From Cycas panzhihuaensis (Eukaryota; Cycadophyta): DNA of 64,000 nucleotides. This document shows, in pieces, positions 10,670 through 20,853 of this stretch (position 1 is its first letter; each line of letters begins with the position of its first letter). The stretch covers positions 173,235,741 through 173,299,740 of the forward strand of contig CM041465.1 of NCBI GenBank assembly GCA_023213395.1. Direction: 5' to 3'. A model generated the notes under the pieces. It was not told the origin of the DNA. It saw only the letters and a list, made by a program, of their open reading frames with translations, and did no database searches. The position numbers and the translations under genes were made by a program.

Positions 10670-11286
10670 TGTTGGATATTGTGACAACAATTATGGGGCT
10701 AAAATTTTGGCATGTTTTCGGTGCGATTTCCCCCCCTAATCTTTCTCGGGGGGTTTCCAAGTGGCATGGAGCCCCTTGGTTAGTGAGGGCGGAACGCCTC
10801 GCTAGGTGGGCGATAGCCCCGACCAAAATTAGCCTCAGAAACCTTATTAAATTGTAAAGAGAATCAAGGTCGTTCGATACAAATACCCTAGATTCTACGA
10901 CTGAGATTTATGCCTCAGATGTCCCTCTCATGTAGCCCGTTTTAGGACTTTTCTTATGATGTTGTATGAAATGTAATGTACTGTGATGAAGGCGGCAGCT
11001 AGTTGTTGTTCCTCAGAGCACTCTATAACTGAAATGTAATGTTTCTCCATTCTACAGCAATAAAGATCGATACCTTTCCTGTGTGGATGTTTCCCTAGCA
11101 CACTGCTAGGGTTTTACCACGTTATATCAGGTGCATATTTGATGTTTGGCTTTTATTTTCATGTTATTGTACAATCTCTGATTTTAGAACTTGCATGTAA
11201 TTTTAAGTTTCGATTTCTGTAACTAGTTGTAAGAATGCAATAGATCTTGGTGGCGGTTAAAGGGTTGGGACCTTGTATTCTCAACA
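10670..11286. repeat. Solo LTR inside Gypsy I RNase H
   Basis: 617-bp insert starting TGTTGGATATTG and ending TTCTCAACA, bounded by TTTAC on both sides (10665-10669 and 11287-11291). Removing it and one TTTAC rejoins the RNase H frame (LKPIY-DKEMLAIMH). TG...CA ends, a 5-bp duplication and no coding content point to a solo LTR. GC-rich core (about 10720-10820) and AATAAAG at 11059. Orientation not certain. Confidence 0.82.
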
Positions 11287-11291
11287 TTTAC

Positions 11292-11540
11292 GACAAAGAG
11301 ATGTTAGCAATAATGCACATGATCCGCCAATGGAGACAATACTTGCTCAGGAGCTCTTTTCAAGTACAGACAGACCACGACAGTCTCAAGTATTTCTTAA
11401 GTCAAAAGACACTGTCAGACAAACAACAAAAATGGTTGAACAAACTATAATCATTTGATTTCTCCATCGTATACAAAAAGGGCAAAGATAATGTAATAGT
11501 GGCCACCCTTTCAAGCATCCTACAAAAATGTCACGAACAA
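11292..11540 (+). pseudogene. pol: Gypsy I RNase H, C-terminal part
   Basis: DKEMLAIMHMIRQWRQYLL, then QTDHDSLKYFLSQKTLSDKQ and FDFSIVYKKGKDNVIVATLS. These are the second half of the Ty3 RNase H, with H-D-S-L-K-Y preserved. A stop (TAA, about 11448) precedes SFDFSIVY. Confidence 0.8.
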
Positions 11541-11559
11541 TGAGCACTACAAGCAATAT

Positions 11560-12500
11560 CAGTGGCCACCCCAGTATGGCACGAGACAATAAAGGAAGGG
11601 TACAACAACGATCTGAAATACAAGCAGTTGATAGAGAAAACAAGTGAAGATAAAACTGGCTTGTATGAAATACAGCAGGGAGTAATGCTTAGAAAAAGAA
11701 AGATCTGCATTCCAAGAAAATCAGCATTAAAATACATAATATTACAAGAAGCTCACTCCACACCTGTAGCAACTCACACAGTGGTCTACAAGACTTACAA
11801 GAAGGATAAGAGCTTCTTTTTATTGGAAAGGATTAAAAACAAACATTCAAAAGTTTGTGGTAGAATGCATTACGTGCCAAAGAAACGTGATTGAATGCAT
11901 AAGAACACCAGGATTAGTCCAACCATTGCCAATTCCAGAACAAAAATGCGATGAAATATCCATGGACTTCATAACAGGACTACCCTCCTCAGAAGGAAAA
12001 GATGCAATTTTGGTCATAGTAGATTGCCTTACTAAATATGGCCATTTTAGAGGGATGAAATCAACAACAATGGCCAGCGAAGTTGCAAAACTATACATGA
12101 AGGAGATCCATCGTTTACATGGGTTTTCAAAGACAATCATAAGTGATCATGACCCAAAATTTACTAGCAAATTTTGGCAGGATCTCTTCAAAGTTGCAGA
12201 TACAAAGCTCAAGATGAGCACAGCATACCACCCGCAAACCGATAGGCAAACAGAGATCGTCAATAAGTGCTTAGAGGGATACTTGTGGAACTTCTATTTA
12301 GACAAACAAAAATAATGGCACCGTTGGCTGCACCTAACAGAATGGTGGTACAACACCACCTATCATTCCTCAACGAAGATGACACCTTTCTAGGCTTTAT
12401 ACGGATACTAGCCACCCTCATTACCAACCTGGAACAAACTATCAAGAGTCCAATCAGTTGAGGAACATCAGAAACAAGTAGAGGAGACCATCACCAAGTT
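11560..12500 (+). pseudogene. pol: Gypsy I integrase
   Basis: N-terminal part 11562-11890 (LRKRKICIPRK, ILQEAHSTPVATHT) shows the HHCC region, with C-I-T-C-Q-R at about 11866-11885. The core from 11857 has SMDFITGLP, ISDHDPKFTSKFW and YHPQTDRQTEIVNKCLEGYL, keeping all three acidic residues of the D,D,E triad. A stop (TAA near 12313) and shifted frames follow. Confidence 0.85.
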
Positions 12501-12516
12501 AAAAGATATTCTAGCA

Positions 12517-12975
12517 ATGGCACAAAACAGGATGAAGCAACAGTCCGATCTAAAGCGCTCCGAAAGACAATTCGAAGTAGGCAACTGGGTTGTTTTGCGA
12601 CTCCAGCCATACAAACAAACTTCACTACAAAGAACAAGCAACCAAAAGCTCGTAGCTAGATATTTTGGTCCCTACGAAATCACCTCCAAAATAGGTGAAG
12701 TTGCATACCAATTAAAGCTCCCAGAAAGCGCAAAGATTCACAACGTTTTCCATGTTTCCTATCTGAAAAAGAAAGTTGGTGAAAAAATAGTCCCATAGTC
12801 CAACATACCGAGGGTAAATGAAGAAGATAAAATGACACTGGAGCTCAAAGCAATCTTGCAAACTCACACCCGCTCGCTCAAGAACAGACAAATCAAAGAA
12901 CACCTAATCAAATGGAAGAACCTAGACAATGAAGATGCCACATGGGAGAAAGACAAATGGTTAAAATAGTTTCCG
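12517..12975 (+). pseudogene. pol: Gypsy I integrase C-terminus with chromodomain
   Basis: Residues QFEVGNWVVLRLQPYKQTSL, KLVARYFGPYEI and KIHNVFHVSYLKKKVG form the integrase C-terminal GPY/F region. After a TAG at 12796-12798 the same frame reads IKEHLIKWKNLDNEDATWE, a chromodomain of the kind that steers chromoviruses to marked chromatin. Confidence 0.85.
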
Positions 12976-13040
12976 AACCTACCGATGCTTTGAGGGCAAA
13001 GCACAGTTAAGAGGGAAGCGGGGGGGGGGGGGAGGGGACT

Positions 13041-13515
13041 TGAAGTGACCCTGTTATAAGTCTGGCCAACTTCTACATATCGTTGTGGTTGACTTCTATT
13101 AACAATTTTGGGCGCATCTTTCCTCACTCTAGCCGACTTCTATTAGTCCCAGTTGTTGTGCCTATAAATAGGGACTCTTGGGGGTATTTCAAATCATCAT
13201 TGTGTGCAGGTTTTCCTCTCATTTTTGGCCTTGGGCAATTGCAGATTTTCGGCCTTAGGGCTGCATGATCTTAGGAGGATTCCTGCCTCGGAGGGCTCGG
13301 TGATTTTTACAGGTTGTACAGGTACTCTTTGAGCTTCTACTTTGTACTTGGTATCACTTTGATCTCATTTTTCAATAATTGTACTTGATTTATACTTGGA
13401 TCCATATTTTATCTAAATATTTTTATATAAGAATTTGCTAGTTGGGCTCTATTATTTATGAATTGGCTTCGTTCTATTCCACTTCTGTGTAATTTTGGGT
13501 GAAATAATCGCTACA
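13041..13515 (+). repeat. 3' LTR of Gypsy I
   Basis: 475-bp partner of 7430-7903, followed by duplication GAAAA. A G-rich purine tract (about 13012-13038) precedes it. Confidence 0.92.
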
Positions 13516-13520
13516 GAAAA

Positions 13521-13713
13521 TGATCGTCTCCAATTATTGTAATAGGTATGAATACATACTTATAGTACATAGTCACCTCACAGTCGTTTAATCATACATG
13601 AGAACCATTATAACTACCATCGAGGTTATACATGGACATGTGTGCACATGCACACACCTTAAAATTTAATACTACATAAGAGAGTTAAGGGGATCTCTTA
13701 ACATTACTCAACA
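13521..13713 (-). repeat. LTR of element J, second part
   Basis: Continues the LTR interrupted at 7429 and ends ACTCAACA, the inverted partner of TGTTGA at 7325. An alternative end CTTAACA at 13703 is possible. Confidence 0.5.
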
Positions 13714-13846
13714 CACCACATTAAACATTACTCCTAATAGTTACAACATGTTACAACACTAGGAAAACTGCACACTTAACACATTAAGTACAAAGCGCAT
13801 AATTAATATATAATCTAACAATGAAACATAAAGGTTCTAACAGTCA
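13714..13846. other. Unassigned AT-rich junction
   Basis: Between J's LTR and Gypsy fragment K. CACCA (13714-13718) would be J's target-site duplication if 13713 is its end. Nothing else seen. Confidence 0.35.
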
Positions 13847-14080
13847 AAAGTTATGAAGGAGCTTCAATAAGAGTACAAGGATATTAAACCAGATGATGTT
13901 CTAGTTGGACTTCCACCCACTAGAGATATCACTCAGCATATAGATTTAATTCGTGGTTTGAGTTTGCCAAATTAGGTCATATATAGGTTGAGTCCTCAAG
14001 GGAATGGGAAGATGAATAAACAAATTCAATAATTGATGGACAAGGGACTGGTCTAGGAAATCCTAAGTCCATGTGCTATG
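13847..14080 (+). pseudogene. pol: Gypsy K pre-RT fragment
   Basis: Reads KPDDVLVGLPPTRDITQHID, then SPQGNGKMNKQIQ-LMDKGLV with in-frame stops. This is the short conserved stretch ahead of the Ty3 RT. It stops at the deletion joint near 14080. Confidence 0.75.
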
Positions 14081-14920
14081 CTAACCAATGAAATCATTGG
14101 GTTCAAGACAATCAAGGGCATATATGAGAAGGACAAGGGCTTTGTCAAGGTGAGAGAGCATCTCAAGAATCTAGCAACTAGTAATGGACTTTTGTTTGAT
14201 GATTATTTCTTGCATGATGGCTACTTGTTCAAAGGGAAGCAATTAGGCATTCCAGATAGCTTCATGAGGGAAAACATAATTAGAGAGTTGCACAGTGGCT
14301 GATTGAGAGGTCACTTTGGAAAAGATAAGGCATTGGCTTTGGTAGAGGAGAGCTATTTTTGGCACAGCATGAGTAAATAGGTGGGTAAGCTCACAGAAAG
14401 GTTAAGACATGCCAATTAGTGGACAAATTCAGAATATAGGTATGTACAAACCACTACTTATTTCGAAGGGACCATGGACAAATCTATCCATGGATTTTGT
14501 GTTGGGGTTACCATGTACACAACAAGGTGATGACTCAATTTTTGTTGTTGTTGATAGATTCTTGAAGATGACACATTTTATTCCATGCAAAAAAAATAGA
14601 AATACAAGTAAGGTAGAAAACTTGTTCTTTAGAGAAGTTGTTAAATTGCATGGATTACTAAGGACCATTATATCTTATCAAGACACAAGATTCCTGACTA
14701 ACTTTTGGCAAACTTTGTGGAAGAAGTCAGGCACGAAATTGCAATATAGTAGTGCCTATCATCCTCAAGCGTATGGGCAATCAAAAGTGGTGAACAACTC
14801 TCTCGGGAATTTACTAAGAAGCTTGGCTAGAAGTAAGCCCAAACAATGGGATATGGTATTGGCACAGCCAGAATTTGCACTTAGTAACTCAATGAACAAG
14901 TCTACATGACTACCACTATT
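14081..14920 (+). pseudogene. pol: Gypsy K integrase, catalytic residues lost
   Basis: FLHDGYLFKGKQLGIPDSFM, IIRELHSG, a TGA, then RGHFGKDKALALVEESYFW form the HHCC region. The core reads LSMDFVLGLPCTQQGDDSIF, KLHGLLRTIISYQDTRF and SSAYHPQAYGQSKVVNNSLG. The first Asp remains, the second (usually S-D) is Tyr and the Glu of QTEVVN is Lys, so the D,D,E triad is destroyed. Confidence 0.83.
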
Positions 14921-15540
14921 TCAAGTAGTGTATGGCAAGGTAATTGTGGACCTATTGAAGCTACAAATTGAAGAATAGGCTAGTGAAGATGCAGAAGCAC
15001 TAGCAAAATACTTGAAACAGGTTCACGAGGAGGTGAAAAATAATTGGAAAAGAGCGATAGCAATTACAAGGAAGCAACAAATCAATCAAGAAGGTCTAAG
15101 GAATTCAAAGAGGGACACATGGTGAAGGTATACTTAAGGAAAGAAAGATTCCACAAGGGCACTTACAACAAGCCAAAGTATAAGAAGATTGGACCATGCT
15201 AAATCATAAAGAAAATAAATGAAAATGCCTACAAAATTGATTTACCAGGTGAATTGGATATTTCTCTTGTGTTCAATACGTCAGATTATATGGATATCAT
15301 GAGGGGGATGAGGAAACTATAGAAGACACAAGTGATTGGCAGCAACAAGTTCCACGAAAGAAGAGAGAGAAGATTGAAGAAATAATAGATAAGAAAGTCA
15401 TTGAAACAGCAGGGGGTAAGTACAAGTACTCAGTAAAGTGGAAGGAACTACAATGTGAGGATAGTATTTGGATTACTAAAGCAAAGTTGGAGGAGTTAGA
15501 TGAGCAAAAGTGGAGAAAATTTGCAGCAAACAATGAGTAG
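14921..15540 (+). pseudogene. pol: Gypsy K integrase C-terminus and chromodomain
   Basis: Shifted frames carry the GPY/F region (KYKKIGPC near 15175, INENAYKIDLP). The last frame reads KKVIETAGGKYKYSVKWKEL then EDSIWITKAKLEEL, a chromodomain, ending NNE-TAG at about 15538. Confidence 0.7.
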
Positions 15541-15869
15541 GGGTTCATATAAGTTTTTGCAACTTTGGAAGGATGATGTAAGAGCATTGAGGTAGATAAA
15601 GAACTACAAACTTCAAATAACATAGAGCTTCTCGTTCTCTTTGAAAAAAGTGATTGTGGAGCTCAAATAGACACCAAACAAGGAAGTTATGGCATTTTTA
15701 ATTTGACTGCACATTTTATGATCACGATAATCTATTGACTGATCGTAATTGCAGAAGACCTACACATTTTGTGATCACAATAGCCTCGTTAGAAGATTAT
15801 GATCAACTCATTGGTGACTCTTAAGAAATTGTAATCAAGAATGTGACTAGTCCTAACAAGTGGCAAAAT
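15541..15869. other. Unassigned joint between K and H
   Basis: About 330 bp. Two similar words CACATTTTRTGATCAC occur (about 15712 and 15760). No gene or LTR that I can support; H loses its coding match near 15880, so a deletion joint lies in here. Confidence 0.35.
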
Positions 15870-15879
15870 TTATGAACTC

Positions 15880-16258
15880 GCATCATCATTTCGTTGAAGT
15901 ATACATCTCTACTTGGTTAAAGTTTGCCAGTCAAGGGATTCAAGCATCTGTAGGCTTTGGAAATTTCACTGTAGCCTACCAAGATATATTTCTTGCTTTT
16001 GTCATCCAATTTTCTTCTCTTTTTGGTAGGTATATACATGTACATAGTGGATCCAAAGATACGAAGATGTGAGACATCAAGTTTCAGTCCTAACCAGGCT
16101 TCCTCTGGAGTCATGTTTTCTAAAGCTTTAGTAGGACTTCAATTGAGTAGGTATACGGCTATATTGGCTGCTTCAGCCCAATATATATTTGATACTCCTT
16201 TTTGTTTTCAGAAGGGATTGAGTCGTCTCTGTTATGGTCATGTTCTTCCTCTTAGCTA
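15880..16258 (-). pseudogene. pol: Copia H integrase, C-terminal part
   Basis: In sense from the G joint: NIYWAEAANIAVYLLN, a TGA where Arg of N-R-S-P-T is expected, then SPTKALENMTPEEAWLGLK, IPTKKRRKLDDKSKKYILVG and VYISRDVYFNE, where homology ends at about 15885. Confidence 0.83.
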
Positions 16259-16653
16259 TGTTAGAAATAATGTTTAATGTCTTAAGTCTAATGTCTAGCA
16301 TCAAGTAATTAATAATAGTGTATGTGTCAAGGGTCACTTAATCATATTATAATAAGTCACTAAGAAATGTGTGTCAAGTAATTGGTCAATTAGGAGGTAG
16401 TAAGTCATTGGTCATGTTAGAGGTCAATTGTCCCACATGTAACACATCTCATCCTACACCCTCTCACTTATGATGTATGAATAAGTAAATGAGATAAGAG
16501 TAGTATACATTCAGTCAAGACAAAGCTCATTTTGATGTTATTGTTGTGGTGTCCTTATGATGTAGACATTCTGATTATGGGTTAATGCTATCTTCATTAT
16601 GTTCTTGTTCCATTATTCTTGATATTCAATGATTTCTATTGAATATTTCAACA
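16259..16653 (+). repeat. 5' LTR of G
   Basis: 395 bp, TGTTAG...CAACA, directly followed by the primer site at 16654. Confidence 0.92.
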
Positions 16654-16675
16654 TGGTATCAAAGTGGATTGCTTG

Positions 16676-17329
16676 TCAAGCTCATCCTTGTGCAGGTTCA
16701 CCATTTTGTTGATGTGTGTGGAGGTTGCTCTGTAGAGTAAGTGCCACATTGAGGTTCTATTTTTGGAAGGTGAAAGGTGAAACCCTAAGGCCATCATTGT
16801 TGCAAGTTGTGCCAAGCCATGATCATGATTGATGTAAGCCAGAATTTATACCCAGTAATATTGTTCTTTTACCTTGTTATGCTAAGAAAGCTATGTGCCA
16901 GGATTTACCCTGTGAAGAAATTAATTGATGTGAATTTATGTAATCTGAAATTGGTGATGACATGAAATTATTTTCGTGATCTTGAATTACTGGTTGAAGT
17001 GTTGATTCTGTACCTACAAGGGTTTGTGTGGAAAATCATTGAGAATTAGATTGATGAATTTAGAGTCAGTTACCAAGTTCATGTAAATTGTTTCTCTAAA
17101 AAACTCTGCCATGAGTAAAACCCTAGCTGTTTCATGATATTACCTGCCATAAAGGAAAGAATTTCGTAACAAAGACTGTCTGATATAGTTCACTTGTTAG
17201 AATTCTGGAGGTTTCCGATTAGCATCCGTTGAAGTCTAGCAGTAGATGCAGAGGCGCCCAATAGCGTGAAGATTGCTATGATTGGCTACAATAAAAAGGA
17301 AATTGTCCCAATGATCAACCTATTGTACT
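16676..17329 (+). other. Leader of G, first part
   Basis: Non-coding as far as I can tell; no family recognised. Confidence 0.4.
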
Positions 17330-18040
17330 AGCTGAGAAGATGGATTAGTTGTCCATACCCATGATTCTGAACTTGTTGCTGTTGAAATTGAGGCTCATGA
17401 CTTGGATGTGACTGTTGTGTTTGAGATTACAGTTGTGTTACTAAGCATGTGATAGTGGTTGTGGCTGCCTCTGCTATTATTCAAAAGCTATCAATTCCTC
17501 AGGTTTATCCCACTTGCTTTCTCCCGTCACACTATAATATTTGTGTACATCTGGAGATGTATGTTTAGCCCAGTTACATGTTGTAGGAGTAGACTATGAG
17601 GAACTAGGACAAACCACAGAAGAAGCCATAATTGTTGTAGGCACTACTATTGCAAGGGCAACAACAGGATGCTAATAGCTGCTTGAGGCTACCCCGAAAG
17701 TTCTTGAGGTTGGAGTTGCAACGATTGTTGAACTAGAGTTGCCTGAGAATAGGACTGCATCTATTGCTACCATTGGATAGACTCAGAAGATACAAACAAG
17801 AATTAATCTATTGCTATAAAACGAGATGTTGTTGCCCTTGGGACTGAGAAACTAGCAATTGCTCGTACAAAACAATTGGTTGTGTAGCTTGTAATTGCCT
17901 CAAAGGAGGTGCTAATAGTTGCACAGGTATTTGGGATTGTTGCAATTGGCCATATTAGGACTGTTGTGGTTGTGACAGTGGTTGTTTCTAAGCCTGTTGT
18001 TGTTGAAGGACCAACTATTAACAGAAAGACATGTCGTTTG
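17330..18040 (-). pseudogene. Antisense fragment of an FCA-like gene (Q-rich region and WW domain)
   Basis: On the minus strand, 17575-17480 reads NWAKHTSPDVHKYY, SVTGESKWDKPEE, LIAFE: a WW domain with both Trp, the T-S-P and the closing Pro, lacking about two residues of the Y-Y-Y-N turn. Upstream in sense (18040-17590) interrupted frames are Gln/Pro-rich (QLQQSQIPVQLLAPPLRQLQ), and downstream (17450-17330) again Gln-rich (PQFQQQQVQNHGYG). A WW domain with T-S-P and S-K-W-x-K-P-E-E between Gln-rich tracts is the C-terminal layout of FCA, the plant RNA-processing and flowering-time regulator. Stops and shifts are frequent. No RRM seen. Confidence 0.6.
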
Positions 18041-18918
18041 TCGAATCTCTAGCAAAGTGGGCTATTCCACCCTTTTTGTACTGCTAATGAAGAAGGAGAT
18101 ACCCGACAATCATAGTAAATCAATGGGAGATTATTGTACTCATCAGAGAAGGATAAGACCAAGACCCTAAGCGTGAACACACGATAGTTGCTGCTAGAAG
18201 TGGTAGAGGATTATGGGTAGCAATTGAAGAGAACCAATTCATCCACTATCTCTACCTTGTTGAAGGCAGATCATTAAAACATTTCCAAACATCTGCAAAT
18301 TTTACACTTGGAACTATAAATCTCGATGAAGATCATGCCCTCTGCCTGCATGACCAGCCAAAAAAGAAATGAATTCCATGAATGAAATCGATGGAGAATT
18401 GAGGGACGAAATTCGATTGATCAAAAATTTGTAGACGACGAGGTATTCCTATGGTTATCATTTTTTTCAATATAGTGAGAAAAATTAAATCATATTGGAA
18501 TACTTTTTGAATCCTGCAGACGCCAAATAGAAATAGGGCGAATTTTATATTTTTTGCAAAAGTCACTTTTGAATTAAGTCAAATTGGAACTTGATTTGAA
18601 GTTCGCTAGCCCCCTAGCAGTTAAATCCTTGGACATGTGGAGCCTTGATGTGACCTACTACTAATCTCCTAAAGGGGCTTATCTCCTAACGTCATCAATT
18701 TGTTCTTAAAAAAGGGGTGTTTCACGTTTTTCTTCATATCTTTGCATCCAAGCATCTATTTCTCGAACTATCTGAACCATCAAAATCCTCATTAAGCACA
18801 CTATAGTTTGGAATATAATTTGAAGGTATTTGCTCTTGATTTGATGGAGTTATTTTAGTTTTGAAGTGGATGCATAAATCTTGGGTAATATATTTTTGAT
18901 CAACTCACTCTTATATCA
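18041..18918 (+). other. Leader of G, second part
   Basis: No supported gene. AT-rich towards the gag start at 18920. Confidence 0.4.
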
Positions 18919-18919
18919 T

Positions 18920-19114
18920 GGAGTTGAAAGACATCATTGTTTTTGTGCCTGGAGGGAATGAGTATTGGCTAACAGATTTTCCTTTTCCCTTACCCAAGTT
19001 CATCGGAACAAATTTTCAATATTGGACAATTAAAATGCAAAGTATATTTATGGGTTAAGGGTTATGGAAAGTCATCCTTGATGATACTACCTTAATTGAT
19101 GTAGAAGGGGAAGA
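18920..19114 (+). pseudogene. gag: G gag N-terminus (before F insertion)
   Basis: ATG at 18920 opens MELKDIIVFVPGGNEYWLTD, then LPKFIGTNFQYWTIKMQSIF, the F-x-G-x-N-[FY]-x-x-W-x-x-K-M signature at the start of Copia/UBN2 gag, then a TAA where Gln is expected, then GLWKVILDD. Interrupted at 19114 by F. Confidence 0.75.
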
Positions 19115-19647
19115 TGTTAGAATGGGCCAAATGGCCTCATAGGTCCAAGATCATTAACAAAACATAACATGCATTAAGCATCAACAATATAAACTCAAAG
19201 AGAGAAAGAGAAGCAAGACAATGATACCAAGTATGTGGTGTTGGAATTGGTCCAACCACCAAAGAATGCTCAGCTTGATTAGCAAACTGATAGAATAACA
19301 AGAAGCTCCAACTCTTCATGAGAAACAATGAAGAAAGGCCTCATTAAATAGAGGGAGATGAGAGGCCAAAGGCTATTGCATGATTGACAAGTGTCAATCA
19401 TGCAATGCATGCTTGCATGAAGGACAAGTGTCCATTGGGAGCTCTTGTGAGCAAAAGTGCAAGGGGGTCATTTGACCCTCATGTGACATAAGTGACAACG
19501 TTATGTCACTAGAGTAGTGGTGTGTACTTTATCACTTAAGTGATAAAGTCACCTCTAAAGTACAAAAGTGCACATAATACATTAAAGTGCACATAATATA
19601 TAAACATAAAGTACATAAAGCTTAACATGTAAACATAAGGTTTAACA
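19115..19647 (-). repeat. 3' LTR of Copia F
   Basis: 533 bp. Contains the 15-bp-arm inverted repeat (19375-19406), a smaller one (19422-19433) and a perfect 24-bp palindrome (19526-19549). TATA-like element in sense at 19352-19342. Confidence 0.92.
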
Positions 19648-20853
19648 CCCCCCCTTATTGTTTACAATGTTAAGTCGAACCCCTAGACCATCTCTAAATT
19701 TTACAAATTTCTCTACCAAGTGGCTTGGTAAAGATATCTCATTGCTCACGCTTTGTTGGTCGACATCAAGATTGATCTCACCACTGTGTACATGCTCTCT
19801 GATGAAATGGTGGTGAACTTCAATATGCTTGGTCCATGCATGAAAGACGGGATTCTTAGTTAGCTTGAGCACACTCTGATTGTCGCAATGAATGTTGGTA
19901 GGCTGATCCTGCTCAAGTCCAAGTTCCCCAAGAATACGTCGTAGCCAAATAGCCTCGCAGTCGTGGCCGACTACGACTTTGTACTGCGCTGGAAGACAGA
20001 GTACAGCTTGCTTCTTGCAACTCCATGAAATAGCTACTGAACCAAGGGTAAAACAGTAACCCGAGGTTGATCTCCTGCTATCCTCGGCATCCCGCCTAAT
20101 CGTAATTGGAGAACCCTTCCAAAGTGAAGTTCTCATTATGTGCATACTCAAGGCCAAGTCAGAATGTACCTTTGATGTACTTGAGTATGCTTTTGTCGCC
20201 CAATGCTTCTGATTGGGTTGAGACATGAATCGAGAGCAAATCCCAACTGCAAATGAAATGTCTAGACGAGTGTTGGTGAGATAGATGAGACTACCAATCA
20301 ACTGCTGGTAAAGAGTGGGATCTGCAAGTTTAACTTCCTCATTAAGAGTAAGTTTGGTTCCGTTTTCCATGGGTGTAGGCGCTGTCTTGCAGTCATGCAT
20401 CCTGAACCTCTGCAAGATGTCCCAAGAATATTTTGCTTGGGAGATGAAGATATAACCTGGCTGTTGCCATACCTCAAAGCCTAAAAAATAATGGAGAAGT
20501 CCAAGATCAGTCATCTCGAAACTTCTCTTCAAATCATCCTGGAGAATCTTTATGAGCTTAGTGTCATCACCAGTGATCACTAAGTCATCTACATACAAGG
20601 CAATATAAATGACATGGTTTTGTTCATGTTTGATGTACAAATTAGGATCTGAGGTAGATCGATGAAACCCATGTCTCAAGAAGTAGTCATTGATCTTTGA
20701 ATACCATGCCCTAGGAGCTTGTTTCAAGCCATACAAAGCCTTTTTTAGGCGACACACTAGATGCTCTTTGCCTTGTTCTTTGTAACCAGGAGGTTGCTCC
20801 AAGTATACCTCCTCTTGAAGATCGCCATTAAGAAAGGCGCTCTTCACATCCAT
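19642..20853 (-). pseudogene. pol: Copia F reverse transcriptase and RNase H
   Basis: 403 codons without a stop. [33 protein letters not shown], catalytic Y-V-D-D in [40 protein letters not shown]. The first RNase H block is scrambled ([20 protein letters not shown]) by two compensating frame changes, so the first catalytic Asp of the S-D-S-D-W-A-G motif is missing. [22 protein letters not shown] and [14 protein letters not shown] follow. The frame ends NKGGC-TAA, with the TAA inside the LTR (19642-19644). Confidence 0.88.

Larger units (their letters stand above)
7430..13515 (+). mobile_element. Gypsy chromovirus I
   Basis: LTRs 7430-7903 and 13041-13515 (TGAAG...CTACA) are flanked by perfect 5-bp duplications GAAAA (7425-7429 and 13516-13520). 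The primer site TGGTATTAGAGCTTC is at 7906. A purine tract rich in G (13005-13040) precedes the 3' LTR. Order gag, protease, RT, RNase H, integrase, chromodomain identifies a Ty3/Gypsy chromovirus. It lies inside the LTR of J and is itself interrupted by a solo LTR at 10670-11286. LTRs differ mostly by transitions, about 10% in their first part. Confidence 0.93.
13847..15540 (+). mobile_element. Gypsy fragment K, RT and RNase H deleted
   Basis: Starts in the pre-RT linker and runs to a chromodomain with no LTR found on either side. RT and RNase H are missing: the frame passes from the pre-RT words LMDKGLV-EILSPCA straight to the integrase N-terminal region. A different chromovirus family from I. 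Many stops. Confidence 0.82.

Noticed and set aside
10590-10857. Short frames in the GC-rich part of the solo LTR
   Set aside because: They lie across LTR sequence and its boundary with the interrupted RT/RNase H, with no protein resemblance.
17370-18030. Val-rich plus-strand reading in the leader of G
   Set aside because: It is the complement of CAA/CAG-rich codons; the minus strand reads as Gln-rich FCA-like sequence with a WW domain.
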